In this document: piece after piece, positions 21,311 to 32,336 of the stretch
Layout: every line of letters starts with the position of its first letter
Position numbering within the stretch: position 1 is the stretch's first letter
Origin: Zygnema cylindricum
Taxonomy: Eukaryota; Streptophyta; Zygnematophyceae; Zygnematales; Zygnemataceae
Assembly: GCA_037447655.1 (NCBI GenBank)
Contig: JBBHKE010001463.1
Coordinates: forward strand, 1 to 64,000
DNA: 64,000 bases
Reading direction: 5' to 3'
The notes under the pieces: generated by a model
The model's input: only the letters and a program-made list of their open reading frames with translations
The model's database searches: none
Told to the model about the DNA's origin: nothing
Program-made: the position numbers and the translations under genes

Positions 21311-22709
21311 ATCTAGGGTGCCTATGTTTGATGGAACAGGCTTCACTTATTCGGAGTTTACAATGGCGGGATTGCTTTTCGAGAAGCACTTATGGGGAAT
21401 TGTTTCGGGACAAGTGAGATGTCTGCCACCTAGCTTTGGAGGAGCTTACTATGGAGATTCATCTGAGGCTGGCCAGAATATCAACCGGAGTTCAGATGCA
21501 ACGGAAGGTGAAGGGAAAAATCTTTCTGTGGATAGGGAAATAGGGGAGAAGGAAAAAGGGACACCTATGGTGAGGGGAGCTAGGCTCTCAGCTATGGTAC
21601 CACATGTAGGGATTAAAACTGAAGAAAATGACAGGTAAATAGGGGAATACAAAAACACTATAGCAAAACATCTCATACTTAGATATGTGTCTAAGTCGAT
21701 AGCTATCACTCTTTTAAGTCTAACCAAGTCTTCAGAAATATGGGAAGCACTAATTCATATTTATAAGAGTGAGACTATTCAGAGGCAGCAATTAGTAAAA
21801 CAGGAAATAGATGCCTACGTTTATAAAGGCGGTAACATGATAGAGTTTTGCAATGATATTGCTGCGTTATATGTTGAGCTTACTAGTGCGGGATATGTAG
21901 AATCTGAGGAGAGTAAGATTAATACACTACTTATGAAACTCCCAGATGAGTACGAAAACATAATTTGTCGTATGCAGGCAATGGATGGCTCCTCATGGAC
22001 TTGGAGCTTTACCATGGGGATAATTCTTGTGAGGGAAAGCACTTTGGAGCTTCGTAGGGGAAGGGACAAGGTCAATGCATTTTCAACTGGTGGTGATTGG
22101 CGGAAACGTGATGAGAGGAACGGTGATGATGAGCGGAAGTGTGATGAGAGGAACGGTGGTGACGAGCGGAAGCGTGATGAGAGAAAAAAAGACAAAGGTA
22201 AACCTTATCGGAACTTTGGTGGAAAGAGAGGGAGAGGAAAAGAAAGTGGAGCTTTGAAAAAGGGGGTTTGCTTCTTTTGTAGGGAACCGGGTCATTATAT
22301 GGAGGAATGCCCTTGTTTGGAAAAACTTAGAAGTTGGAATGTGGATGAGGAGGAAGAAGGGGAAGAGGAGAAAGAGGATGAAGATATTGTAGAGCTTCTC
22401 CGGATTAGTAGTATGGGGAAGAGAGAAAAGCACACAGAAATTCCACGAAAGCAACAGTGTGCTTTTGGAGGTATAAGGGAAGTAAAGAGAGAGGAGATAC
22501 TTGAGGGGGTACAAAATATTGAGGATAGTTTCATAGATATTTTGGAAACAGAAAACTGGTCGGGAAGGGAGACTTCAACGGATTCCGAGGAAAGGGGAGA
22601 ATTTATTCTAGAGGGGGTTTTAAAGGATAGGGGAGAAGAGAAATATTTGACTAAAGGTTTAGGGGAGAAAAAATATTTATTGGGAATATTTGGGGGTGGA
22701 TGGATTTGA
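21311..22709 (+). pseudogene. gag: gag-like protein of element B
   Basis: The start (VPMFDGTGFTYSEFTMAGLL) and the region 21276-21638 end at a stop. From 21657 to 22709 a 340-codon open frame covers the capsid (YKGGNMIEFCNDIAALYVEL, KLPDEYENIICRMQAMDG) and a charged stretch with a tandem RDERNGDDE-type repeat (about 22098-22190). A full CCHC knuckle, CFFCREPGHYMEEC, follows near 22270, then a long acidic tail. The end (LGEKKYLLGIF, about 22660-22690) resembles the RT motif LGEAKYILGI, so it marks a deletion junction. This is the best preserved gag in the window. Confidence 0.75.
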
Positions 22710-23082
22710 CATCACTACTTCGTGTGATGTCGCTTGTGAAGATGTGCTTGTAAAAGGGTTATCATCCGGGTATGAGTTGCAGGTTGGGGATGGGGCTAAC
22801 TGTTGGAAATGCAAAAGGGAAAGTAGATTCTGGTTGGATGAAAAAGGAGAAGATGGATAAAATCTTTGATCGGATTTATGAAAAGTGGCATGCAAAATAA
22901 AATGTATGATCAACAAGATGAAATTATTTTTGGTCATCTAATACACATTCTTAAATATAAAAGTATTCGCTTGAAGCTTCATGAAGGAAAAATGAAAAAT
23001 AAAAGGAAAATATATATATATATATATGTATTTGTTGTTTTTGATGGGAGTTGAAAGTATGTAGACTAGAAAATAAGGGGAG
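22710..23082 (+). pseudogene. RNase H scraps and polypurine tract of element B
   Basis: After the gag stop, 22708-22805 still resembles the RNase H segment of A (ITTSCDVACEDVLV, SGYELQVGDGANCW), out of frame with gag. The rest is AT-rich with stops, ending in the polypurine tract. RT and integrase are absent. Confidence 0.6.
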
Positions 23083-23507
23083 TGTTGAAATTTAAGTATT
23101 TTCTAGGTCTAGAGATTGTAAAATATAAATGGCAAATTTGGCCAGCCATAACTATTAATTTACTTGACCATTTTCAGTGATTCTTTTTGCTACGGACTCA
23201 AGGGAGTCCAAGCTACACAGCAGTGTAGTCGGTCAGAGTTTTTGTCTGCCAAGGTGGCTGCATTTTAAATGGAAAGTCAAAGTGGGTGAATGTGTCCAAA
23301 TCTCATATTCAAACTTTGCATTCTGTGGTGGAACTGAGCACACAGAAGTGTTATTTCACAGGGGTGAATATATATTGGGGTTCTGACTGTCAAGGGGTCA
23401 GTCATTTGGGTTTATATCAACTTGGAGTCGGCACTATCTAGATTAGCTTCTTTTGGATCTGCTTACTCTGAGGGCCAATGGAGGTCTCAGAGTTTCAACT
23501 TTTGCTC
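23083..23507 (+). repeat. 3' LTR of element B
   Basis: 425 bp, nearly identical to the 5' copy. HP2 here is CTACAC-AGCA-GTGTAG. It is followed by target duplication ACTTT (23508-23512). Confidence 0.9.
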
Positions 23508-24768
23508 TTGCGGTTCGGTTCCCATCTGGAAGGATTCTCTTTAGTCTAGTAGCAGCGGAAGACATGGAAATTCACCAGATGGATATCAAGACCGCATTGC
23601 TCAACAGTGACCTAGAGGAAGAAATCTTCATGCGACAGACAGAGGGTTTTGTAGAGGAAGGAGAGGAGAGCAAAATCTACAAGCGCATAAAGTCTTTATA
23701 TGGACTAAAGCACGCTCCTAGACTATGAAACAAGAAACTAGATGAGTTTCTCACCAGTCCGGGATATATTCGGATCAGTTCTGACCATTCTATTTATATG
23801 TTAGAGGATGAGAATGGTGTGATTTTTATTGCAATTTATGTGGATGATTTGTTGGTGTTTAGTAAGTCTATGGAAAAGATGAATAAGCTAAAAAATGATC
23901 TTAGGAGCAGATTTGACATGAAGGATTTAGGGGAGGCTAAATATATTTTGGGAATTCAAATGGAAAGAGATGGGGTGAAAAGAATAATCAGACTTACTCA
24001 GAAAAAAGATATCGGAAATATCCTTGAGAAATTTCAGATGGAAAATGCAAACTGTTGTACCACTCCCATGGACTTGAAGAAAGTAAGTGATGGGAGTGAA
24101 AAAGAAGTGATAAAACTAGATGATCAGATGAGTCTAGAATAGAGACAATTTATAAAGTCTATTCTGTACAGACAGGTTCTAGGAAACTTCATTTATTTTA
24201 TGAATTGTACTAGACCGGACATAGCAGCAGCAGTTGGAGTCCTTAGTAGGAGTCTTAATGATCCTATGAAAATAGACTGGGAGGCAACCAAAAGAGTCAT
24301 GAGATACTTGGTGGGAACCACAGATTTATGGTTGGAATTGGGAGGGGAGCACACTGACATCACTACTGGTAGTGATGCCTATTGTTGGGATGCACCTATG
24401 AGAAGATGCACTTCTGGGTATGTGTTGTATGTGGGGGAAGGTGTTTGCTGCTGGAGTAGCAAGCAACAACAGGTGGTTGCTCAGTCCACTATTGAGGGTG
24501 AGTAAATGGCTTATTGTTCTGCTGTGAAAGAGCTAATGTGGGTCAAGTCTTTATTGTAAAAACTGGGGTATATGAAGAAGGGAGTGCATGAAGTGTTTTG
24601 TGATAATCAGGCTGCAATTGCAATTGCAGCCAATCCAAAACATCATTTCAAGGCTAACCATATGGATATAAGATTGAGTTTTGTGAGGGAAAAAGTTGAA
24701 AACAAAATTGTGAATATGGTGTTTAGGGGTGATGGGGAAATGGTGGCTGGTATGATGACAAAACCTGT
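23508..24768 (+). pseudogene. pol: pol of element A, part 2: reverse transcriptase and RNase H
   Basis: It resumes exactly where part 1 stopped (VRFPSGRILFSLVAAEDMEI, HQMDIKTALLN). The RT active-site motif YVDDLL is intact at about 23840. A stop interrupts near 23726 (APRL*NKKL) and another at 24140. RNase H follows (TGSDAYCWDAPMRRCTSGYV; CDNQAAIAIAANPKHH), with a stop at about 24502 inside the GEYMA-type motif and one near 24557. Part 2 ends at the 1.4-kb insertion. Confidence 0.85.
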
Positions 24769-26162
24769 TGTTCTTTGGTCTAAAATAGACCGCAGAAGCG
24801 ACCTAAACTATCAGGCAAGAAGCTAAGCAAAAATAGGTCGACGAACAATCATATGAAATGCATCCTCCATATGCGTACACAGACGCAACAAACAACATTT
24901 AGGGTTTCATGGAATAATCAACATAAATAAACCCTATGACACCATCTAAGGTTTGATGGAATAATCGACATAAACAAACCCTAGGACAAATGCATAAACA
25001 ATGCATATCAAACATATATAAAACAACATAAATAAATAATAACAAAAGAGTGCAATCTCACATAAGCATTAAATAAAGAAAAGTATACCAATAAACACAT
25101 TTACCCAAATGCATGACCTAATCGGCAACCCTAAAAGTTTACATCTTCGGTCCCTACTTTTCATGCTAAGCATTGATGATTCATTCCTAACAAAGCTCAT
25201 TCCTATATATCCACTTGTGAGCTGTCAATGAATTGCTATATGTCAAAATAGCCAACGTACCTTCCACTAAGTAGTATTACATCATGAGAACCTATTACGA
25301 CAAATAATCCTAACTGTAAGTATACACCTGAAAGTCAACCAATCATAAACGTACACTTGTCGGCAAGTACGACAACACACAAATTAAACTGCCGAAACCC
25401 TAAATGGCCATCTAAATAAAAACTGTCATAATCAATACTAAATTATTATTACACATACGACAAAACAATGTTATTTCAAATATTTTCACCGACGCGTCCC
25501 CAAAATACGCGTCATAAGCGACAACTCGCTTAGTCACTTGTAGATAGATCCACGTAGTGAACCGACATCGCATATGTACGGTCCACTAGATAATGTGTCA
25601 TAAACAACAATGTGGTCTCTTAAAAATATCGGCAGACGCCGTTCGCCCTCCACGTGTACCATGACCAATTTGCTGAAATCAATCCGTACGATCCAAATCC
25701 TATCCGTACCGAAATCACGTACTTCGTCAAATATCGGTGGAAGTCGTCCGCCCTCCACGTGTACCTCGAACAACTTGCCGAAATCAATTCGTACGATCCA
25801 AATCCTGTCCGTACCGAAATCACGTACTTCGTCATAAATGCGCCTTGTCGCATTTAAGGTACACGTCATTTTCGATAAATTCATGTCGTAAATAAAGTAC
25901 ACCTGTCGCATTATGTTTCGTACGTGCGACGTACCATTTTATCTTCGTCGATTATCTCACGTCGGATCGCTTCGCTATCCGCCGTCCATTTCCTCTCACA
26001 TTTCGTGCCACTCAATTACTCCATTAATTTTACTCGTACATTTAATTCCCCCAATCCGCAAATCCTTTCGAACCTCCACAGTATATCGCGTAAATGCGTA
26101 CGCACAAAACATCGCGTACGCACGAAACGCCGTGTTCGCACGAAACTAACTTTTCAAAAACA
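24769..26162. mobile_element. 1.4-kb non-coding insertion with 10-11 bp target duplication
   Basis: ACAAAACCTGT occurs at 24758-24768 and again at 26163-26173. Deleting one copy and the 1394 bp between restores the end of the RNase H frame (TKPVPSPKLRYC), so this is an insertion. The ends are weakly inverted (TTGTTCTTTG versus TTGTTTTTGA). No coding capacity, poly(A) or transposase is seen. The 10-11 bp duplication fits Mutator-like elements best, though the inverted repeats are very short. It contains a 105-bp tandem repeat. Confidence 0.7.
25625..25834. repeat. Two-copy 105-bp tandem repeat
   Basis: Units start AATATCGG at 25625 and 25730. Both contain CGCCCTCCACGTGTACC and CGTACGATCCAAATCC and are about 90% identical by eye. 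The unit is a multiple of three, so all frames look open across it; there is no sign of a real protein. Confidence 0.7.
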
Positions 26163-26173
26163 ACAAAACCTGT

Positions 26174-26253
26174 GCCATCTCCCAAGTTAAGATACTGTAG
26201 AGAAAAGTGTGGATGAAAAGAGAAACTGAAATTAGACTAGAAAATAAGGGGAG
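26174..26253 (+). other. 3' end of A internal region and polypurine tract
   Basis: Residual C-terminal pol sequence, then AAAATAAGGGGAG (26241-26253) directly before the 3' LTR. This is the plus-strand primer site, matching element B's tract at 23070-23082. Confidence 0.75.
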
Positions 26254-27264
26254 TGTTGAAATCACTGATTTAAGGAAGGTATTTTCTAGGTCTTAATAAG
26301 GTGATATAACTCTTGCCTCCACCTTCTCTCTCTAGCCCCCATACTTGTTGCAGTCATTGAAAGAAACAGAGGGCGGTGGAGCCATAGTTGCCTCAGCTCC
26401 ATAGGCATGACTAAAGAGTGACCTAAATCACTCTCAACAAAAAGGTTAAGTCTGGCAAGACTCGAACCTCCGACCGGCAGAGCGAGGCGTAGCCGTCAGC
26501 TCTTACCGGTCTGTCGTAGTAGTCCGTTAGGATACATACCGGTTTGTCGTAATAGTCTGTTAGGATATTGAGGGTTTGATAGCTATTTAAACATTAGCAA
26601 AATCATTAATTCGTTCAACGGAATAATAATAAGGAAATAGAAACTAGTTGAGTTTTAGTCCGTACGAAACAAATGTACCGGACATTTGTTATTTTGGACA
26701 GCGAACATTAAAAGCCGGTTTAGATCCGACGGTCCGCATCATTGTCGCGATCTCTGAAATGCCGCCTTGGCGGATTTCGAACGTGACATGACCTGTCGAC
26801 ACGTGGCAAGATATTATTGGGAAGCGCGAATCCCGGGGAGCGCGAGGACAAGTCTGGAGGAGACAGACGTCCACTCCATGGCCTTGTCGTACACAAGCCG
26901 TACAGAAAGTACTTCCGCCCTAGTACCTTTCTATACTCTACAGTCTTCTGATTGGTCTGTACATCAGTAGATAGGGGTTGTGAGAAGGGTTTGGGACTTA
27001 GAGGATTGAGGAGGTAGCCGCCTCTCTCCCAACACGCTTGTATAAATATTGGCATCTTCGCCACTTGATAATTAGTTGCCTGGCAGGGCATTTTTTAGTG
27101 ATTCTTTTTCCTGTGGACTCAGAGGAGTCCAAACTGTTCACGGGTGCAGTTAGATTAACTATTTGTCTGTTTGGGTGGTAGTGATCCAAGTTGAAATAGG
27201 GCTAGCCAAAAGCTATCTAGAGGCTTCTTGAATTTAATGATCCAATGGGGGACACGGAATTGCA
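26254..27264 (+). repeat. 3' LTR of element A
   Basis: TGTTGAAATC ... GAATTGCA. It has the antisense tRNA-like unit (A box 26516-26506, B box 26468-26459, T5 26443-26439) and leader hairpins at 27115-27149. About 30 bp around 26520-26565 is a local duplication of CGGTCTGTCGTAGTAGTCCG absent from the 5' LTR. Confidence 0.85.
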
Positions 27265-29339
27265 GTCATCTAAATAACACAATAAATTGGTGGTTTGCTC
27301 GTTTGACAGTGAATGTACTGGGGTTTACCTAAAGTCGAGTGGTGCTCGAAGCGAAAACGTATGTGAAGTGCTATTAAGCGGGTTTGACAAGATTGTTAAA
27401 ACAATGGGAGAATCGTCATATATGAGGAGCAGGCAAAAAGAAAGATTGGGGTAAATATTCAAAATCAGGTTATATATAATACGCAAGAATAACGAGTGAT
27501 ATTCGGATTAAGAACGTCTAGATAAAATGGAAACTTTATAAGATAAAGAGGCGATACAGGACATGTGGATTATTAGAAGCATATGTACGAAACGACGGCA
27601 TTACACGCCACTCGTAATGTCTTGTTTATAAGAGTGTCAGATCACACTAATATTTTAACCTTAACAATGTGAGAGGGGGAGTTGTCTTGTGATGACGACT
27701 TCCAACAAATTAATTTTTGGGAATTACAAAATTTATTTTGTCCATCGTTCAAACGACGACACGTTGTGGAAACGTACAGAGACATGGTAAGAGCCTCAAC
27801 GACTTGCACAGTCAAACCAACAAGGTACAAACTTTGTATAATGTTTATCATAGAGAGCTTTTACTAATGGTGTGGGCTTCACAACTTATTAATGTCCGCT
27901 TGTATAAAGTCTATTTCCCGTTGATTACGGATCATTAGCCTCTTAATTTGGATTATGGGACCAACAAACTAACCGTGAAAAAACATGGATAAACTCAATT
28001 TACAAAATCACTAGTTTAACTTTTTCAACCAAGTATAAAAAACAATAGATGTCCCAGTTGCATTAAACGTAAGTATGAAACGCCCCAAAAGTAAAAAATA
28101 TGCACAAATAACAAAATGCAAAAATACAAAAAATGAGTTGACCAACTTTGACTTTATAATGAATGTTAAAACAATAAAAACATTTAATTAAAAATACTAC
28201 ATTGTTATTCGTTAATACATTAACAAACAATTAGTGTAAAATAACAATTATTGAAAAAAAAAAAATTTTGGGTTTAAGTGCATAACAGATACAAATATTA
28301 ACGCTACTTTATGCATTTAACACTACTTTGGGTACAAGCCACTATATTGTAGCCACAATAGTCTGTATTCACATATCATACCTTTTAGCGTACGAGAACA
28401 AGTCTATGTTATTTTCTCTTGTGTTGATGAATGCAAATAAAATTTGAGTGCGATTTTTTGTGGCGTCACACTCAATCTCGTGTTAACACGTTTATTTGCG
28501 GCTTTTTTATATGTTTTAATTATAAGTAATTTGAGTACAAACTTGCACATTTTGGTAAGTTACACTATTTAAAAAGAGTCAAAATTCAAATAATTAACCT
28601 TTTTGTCTTTTTGGTTTAACTCTTGAGTGTTGGAGGATGGCGTTTCCCTCCCTAGTCCAAAACGTCGTCCGTAAATAAAAGTTGTTCCCTCGGTCGTAAC
28701 CCCTATTTGTTATAAAAAAGGGAAAATTTAATGGATTTGGAGATTTGTTAAGAAATGGTTGTATTTACTTAAAGGATATGCCAACACATACTTATTATAA
28801 AAAACCACGTTGTATTCACCTTGCATTTTAACTTATCGAAATTTTCGTAACACTTAACATTTGAATTTACAAAGGATTTATTATCATAATGAACATTGAG
28901 TTTTCCTACGTTATTAACATTTGTATTTTAACAATTTTTGTATGCTTGTAAGTGTTTGGTTTGTTTGTGCACAATAATTATTTTCAACAACTTCCAAATT
29001 CATAAAACAAAAAAAACAAATGTGAAAACATTTATCCACTTACACCTAAACCTTTAACATCCGTGCGGTGATTTAAATTTGAATAAATCGCAAGGTTAAA
29101 GTAAATGAGTTTAGAATCGGCGTCTATTTATTAATGATTTTGGTGAGCGTGCGTTCCAATTTTTCGAGAAAGAGTTTCCTTCTGTAGATGTAAAATTTTC
29201 CGAAATGTATGCATCATATTATGTCCATGTTTTAACACGTTCCACGTAGAGTATATGACTTGCATATAGTTTGTTCGTTTATGGAAAAAACTAGTTTTTT
29301 TCAATATCATTATGCAGTCGGTCATTCATTTTATATTTG
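27265..29339. other. Intergenic AT-rich, no supported gene
   Basis: Nothing recognisable: AT-rich sequence with short open frames only. It separates elements A and C. Confidence 0.5.
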
Positions 29340-30225
29340 TGTTGAAAGAGGTAATTAATAGTTCACTTCTCTAATTTATTTCCACTTTAAAGAGAGAGAG
29401 TGAGGATCAAAGGCACGCCATAGCTGCCGGATATTTAGAAAGTGGTAGATTTAGAAGTAGAGGATATTTTACCAAAATGGTGCCTATGTTCAGATTTGAA
29501 TATGGGTCTGCGGACCACTATGTAGTCGTAGGTCTTATCCACTAAGGCGTTATCGAAACGATACACGTGACGGGTTTCAAAGATGTATAAACATTAACGC
29601 AATAGCTAATTAACACCAAACTAACGAAGAGGAACAATTCATGCATGTTCGCGAATCTGAACCGTGTAAAATATGTTTTGATCGGACGGCCAACATTATA
29701 GCCGCCACTCGAAGTGAGCTTTTGGCAGCATACGGAGATAGCGTCACCCGGTACCACGTGGCGCCACATCATTTGATACTAGAGAAGATGGGAGGAGGAA
29801 CCATGGCTCGCGATTTGACAGGTGTCACCTTGTAGACCTTGTTGTACAATGGTCGTACAATAAGTACATCGCCCATTGAAACCTTATTGTACGATATAGG
29901 GTTCCTATTTGACTAGGGTTTAGTAGTAGGTAGTCGCGAGTAGGCAGACCAAAACTTAGTGATATTTAGGGACCTCTCTTTAAGAGAGCTTGTAATTATA
30001 AAGGTCATCTTTGACCAGCCATAACTTATTGCTCAAATAAGCAAATTCAGTGATTTTTTTTGTGTTTGACTCAGGGGAGTCTTGTCCTTACACGGGTGAG
30101 GGTAGTCAGAATATTTTTGAGCCTGGGCGGCGCTTATTGAGTGGGAAATTGGAAGGGGCAAATGTTATCCTAGAGGCTTTACATAGGCTGCTCATTCTGT
30201 GGGTCAATGGAGACCACAAAATTTC
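29340..30225 (+). repeat. 5' LTR of element C (family C)
   Basis: TGTTGAAAGAGG ... ATTTCA, 886 bp. It carries its own antisense tRNA-like unit on the minus strand: A box CGCCTTAGTGG (29549-29539) and B-box-like TATTCAAATC (29502-29493), then a T4 run. Leader hairpins: GACTC-AGGG-GAGTC (30068-30081) and CCTTAC-ACGG-GTGAGG (30086-30101). Confidence 0.8.
29475..29550 (-). other. Antisense tRNA-like pol III unit in family C LTR (5' copy)
   Basis: Minus strand: CGCCTTAGTGGATAAGA matches the A box well (AGTGG exact). The B box follows after 36 nt. Then comes CCATTTTGG, a T4 run within a small hairpin. The tRNA-like body differs from that of family A, so it was probably acquired separately. Confidence 0.55.
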
Positions 30226-30240
30226 AGGTTATGGGCCCAC
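30226..30240 (+). other. Primer-binding site of element C
   Basis: GGTTATGGGCCCACC, identical to element A: complementary to the initiator tRNA-Met anticodon arm. Confidence 0.8.
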
Positions 30241-32336
30241 CCTCTAAGGTGCCCATATTTGATGGATCATACTTTTTGTATTGGAAAATGATGAGAGAGG
30301 AAGAACTATTTGAGAAGCATCTATGGGGCATAGTGTGTGGACAAATTGGATGCCCATTGTTGAAATCAGTGATTTAGGGAAGGTATTTTCTAGGTCTTAA
30401 TTAGGTAAAATAACTAAAAGAAAAAGCACAGGCAGCTTGCCTCCACCTTCTCTCTCTAGCCCCTATACTTGTTGTAGTCACTGCAGAAAAGAGAAGGCTA
30501 TGGAGCCATGGCTGCCTCCGCTCCATAGGCAGGACTAAAGAGTGACCTAAGTCACTCTCAACAAAAAGGTTGAGTCCGGCAGGACTCGAACATTCGACCG
30601 GCAGAGCGAGGCGTAGCCGTCAGCTCCTACCGGTCTGTTAAAGTAGTCCGTTAGGATACATAGTGTTTGATAGCTATTTAAACATTAGCGAGATCATTAA
30701 TTCGTTCAACGGAATAACAAATTAAAGACATATTAACTAGTTGAGTTTTAGTGCGTACGAAATAAATGTACCGAACATTTGTTATTTTGGACGGCGAACA
30801 TTATAAGTCGGTTTGGACCCGACGGTCCACATCATCGTCGGGATCCCGTAATAGTTGCCTTGGCGGTTTTTTGACGTGACATGACTTGTCGACACGTGGC
30901 AAGATATTATTGGGAAGTAAGGATCAAGGGGAGCATGAGGACAATACCGAAGAAAACAGACGTCCCGTCCATGGCCTTGTCGTACACCAGCCGTACAAAG
31001 AGTAAATCGGCCGTAGTACCTTCTATACAATACACTATATTGATTGGTTCATACATGAGTAGATAGGGTTTGTGAGAGGGGTTTAGGACTTCAGAAGGTA
31101 GCCGCCTCTCTCCAATAAGCTTGTATAAATATTGGCATCTTTGCCACTTCATAATTAATTGCCTGGTTGGGCATTTTCAGTGATTCTTTTTGTTTCGGAC
31201 TCAGGGGAGTCCAGACTGCAAAGGGGTGCAGTCAGATTGTCTATTTGTCTGCTTGGTTAGTTGTGATCCAAATTGAAAGAGGGCTAGCCAAAAGCTATCT
31301 AGAGGCTTTTTGAATTCAGTAATCCAATGGGGGACACTGAATTGCACCCACCTCCATCTGGGTTTGGAGGGACACGTTTTTCTGGCACCTCCGTCAGTAC
31401 AGTAGCCTGAACAGTTGCCACCATCATTGAGAATGAAGACAAGGAAGGAGAGGAGATTGTCATGGAAGGAGAAAAGAGAAGAGTTCCAACTCAAGTGACA
31501 CCATTGTCGAAGGCGATACCGGCAACAACACCACCAGCAACGTTGACAAGGGTTCAGACCGACAGATCTGAGTATGAAAAGTGGAACCACAAAGACAAGT
31601 TTGTTAAGCTCTTAATTCTTAAAAGTGTAGCAAAGGGCATTGCCATTCCTCTTATCAATGTCAAATTTTCATCTCAGATTTGGATATCTGTAGTTAACAA
31701 ATATAAGAGTGGATCATTGCAGCCGCAACTGTTGGCAGAAAATAAGATCGCAACTTATACTTATAAAAGAGGAAGCATGAATAATTATTGCAATGATTTA
31801 GGAGCATTTTTTGACAGCTAGACAGTGCACGTAACTCATGGTCAAAGAGACAAAGAGTGAATACATTAATGATGAAACTACCAGAAGAGTATGAGAATAT
31901 CATTAACCGATTGCAGGACATAAGATATAGCAATTAGAATTGGGATGATACAGTGGGAATGATTTTAGTGAAAGAAAGCACCATGGAGCTTAGAAAGGGA
32001 GTCTAAGTGTTCAAGCATTGTCTGCAGGAGCTGAATGGAAGAAGCGTGATGAGGAGAGAGGGAAAGATCCCTATCAAAACTTTGGTGGAAGAGGATAAGG
32101 AGGTGGCAGATTTGATAGATAAGGGAGAGGAACTTTTTGAGGAGTATTATGTCACTTCTGCAAGAAACAGGAACACTATATGGCAGATTATGTCAAACTT
32201 GCATATCTTCGACTGAAAGATGGGCAATGAACCTCAAAGGATGGAGGAAAGAAAAAGGCTTTCCTGACTCAAGTTCATAATGAGGAAAAGGACGAAGAAA
32301 CCAAAAAGTAAGCGGAGCTTGAGGAGCTTGTTCTTA
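30241..32336 (+). pseudogene. gag: gag of element C (broken, split by a solo LTR)
   Basis: The N-terminus (KVPIFDGSYFLYWKMMREEE) runs to the solo LTR at 30358 and resumes at 31347 (PPSGFGG). Capsid 31462-31821 includes ATYTYKRGSMNNYCNDLGAF and ends at a stop; homology continues in another frame (LPEEYENIINRLQ). The knuckle near 32155 reads CHFCKKQEHYMADY, so its last Cys is lost. At least two frame changes occur. Confidence 0.75.
30358..31346 (+). repeat. Solo family A LTR inside element C gag
   Basis: TGTTGAAATC ... GAATTGCA, 989 bp, full-length family A LTR with no internal region. Flanks are CCCAT on the left and CCCAC on the right, a 4/5 target duplication; removing it rejoins gag codons. 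It keeps the antisense tRNA-like unit (B box with one change, 30592-30583) and hairpins (31197-31212; 31216-31231, CTGCA-AAGGGG-TGCAG). It arose by LTR-LTR recombination. Confidence 0.85.

Larger units (their letters stand above)
20881..23507 (+). mobile_element. Copia-like element B, gag-only, nested in A
   Basis: Complete two-LTR element of 2.63 kb with perfect 5-bp target duplication. LTRs are 20881-21295 and 23083-23507 (TGTTGAAATT ... GTTTCA) and differ at only a few percent of positions by eye, so B is younger than A. It has a PBS (21296-21310), a gag frame, then short scraps of pol joined by deletion, and a polypurine tract (AAAATAAGGGGAG, 23070-23082). It lacks protease, integrase and RT, so it would need enzymes from a relative. 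Confidence 0.9.
16879..27264 (+). mobile_element. Ty1/copia retrotransposon A (nested, decayed)
   Basis: A copia-order element: 5' LTR (16879-17875), PBS, gag, protease, integrase, reverse transcriptase, RNase H, polypurine tract and 3' LTR (26254-27264). It is interrupted by element B (20881-23507) and a 1.4-kb non-coding insertion (24769-26162). Removing both restores colinear pol. The two LTRs differ by many substitutions and indels, so the insertion is old. The five bases at the outer borders (TCCTC and GTCAT) do not match. That suggests decay or recombination between elements. Confidence 0.85.
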
